This document shows, piece by piece, positions 5,858 through 5,949 of a stretch of DNA of 5,949 nt. Made by a program: the position numbers and the translations under genes. Source of the DNA: an uncultured Ruminococcus sp. (GTDB lineage: Bacteria; Bacillota; Clostridia; Oscillospirales; Ruminococcaceae). The notes beneath the pieces are model-generated. The model was not told the origin of the DNA. It searched no databases and worked only from the letters and a program-made list of their open reading frames with translations. The stretch lies in contig CAMCMW010000104.1 of the NCBI GenBank assembly GCA_945876155.1, positions 1 through 5,949 on the forward strand, in the 5' to 3' direction. Position 1 is the stretch's first letter, and each line of letters begins with the position of its first letter.

Positions 5858-5949
5858 ATGGACATCTTTAAAAACCTTAAAGACTTTTTTGTTCCGCAGG
5901 AGGACGGGGACGACGAGCAGTATGATGACAGCTATCAGAGAAAAAGTTC
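5858..5949 (+). CDS. sepF: Cell division protein SepF, N-terminal part (3' end outside window)
   Basis: Only the first 30 codons are visible; the gene runs off the window. The peptide starts MDIFKNLKDFFV, a short amphipathic helix of the kind that anchors SepF to the membrane. An acidic segment follows (EDGDDEQYDD, 15-24), resembling the linker before the FtsZ-binding SepF core. SepF polymerises on the membrane and tethers FtsZ to the division septum in Gram-positive bacteria. The conserved core is not in the window, so the call rests on the N-terminal pattern and on the position directly after yggS, which is the usual yggS-sepF order. An unrelated acidic protein cannot be excluded from 30 residues alone. 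Confidence 0.8.
   Translation, partial: MDIFKNLKDFFVPQEDGDDEQYDDSYQRKS

Noticed and set aside
1..5949. Mobile element, CRISPR array, tRNA or defence system
   Set aside because: I read both strands for terminal repeats, regularly spaced repeats, tRNA-like folds and transposase or nuclease motifs and found none; the coding space is filled by recognisable housekeeping genes.

Overview
The window reads as a compact, single-strand stretch of chromosome from a Gram-positive bacterium of the class Clostridia, most likely a Ruminococcus-like member of the Oscillospiraceae. The reasons are the gene order (mutS-mutL-miaA-hfq followed by an HlyD-like membrane protein, yggS and sepF), strong AGGAGG-type ribosome binding sites, and protein sequences of clostridial type. 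The family assignment is recalled pattern knowledge, not a search result. Every supported gene lies on the + strand. I saw no tRNA, rRNA, insertion sequence, CRISPR array or prophage gene, and no intergenic stretch exceeds about 130 bases.

Block 1 (1-3471) is a DNA repair and tRNA modification operon. It holds the C-terminal end of mutS (gene start outside the window), a complete mutL and a complete miaA. The genes are 13 and 4 bases apart, so they are probably cotranscribed. MutL carries the metal-binding and C-terminal motifs of the nicking type of MutL, although the usual DQHA is DKHA here. Both MutS and MutL carry candidate sliding-clamp peptides. This fits the MutH-independent, clamp-directed mismatch repair of most bacteria outside the Escherichia group.

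Block 2 (3472-3601) is a 130-base spacer holding a convincing sigma-A-type promoter with an extended -10. It is followed by a leader of about 110 bases in front of hfq. The leader contains a second TATAAT, a short palindrome and a 9-base direct repeat spaced by 30 bases.

Block 3 (3602-5787) runs hfq, an HlyD/membrane-fusion-like protein with one N-terminal membrane helix, and yggS. The genes are nearly touching or overlapping and probably form one transcript. A hairpin straddles the yggS stop codon and is followed, after a gap, by two T tracts. Then sepF begins with its own good ribosome binding site and runs off the window end.

Most of the window is conserved housekeeping content. The least understood element is the membrane-fusion-like protein: it has no visible transporter partner and sits between an RNA chaperone and a cell-division gene. 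I did not find a clearly new defence or mobile system.
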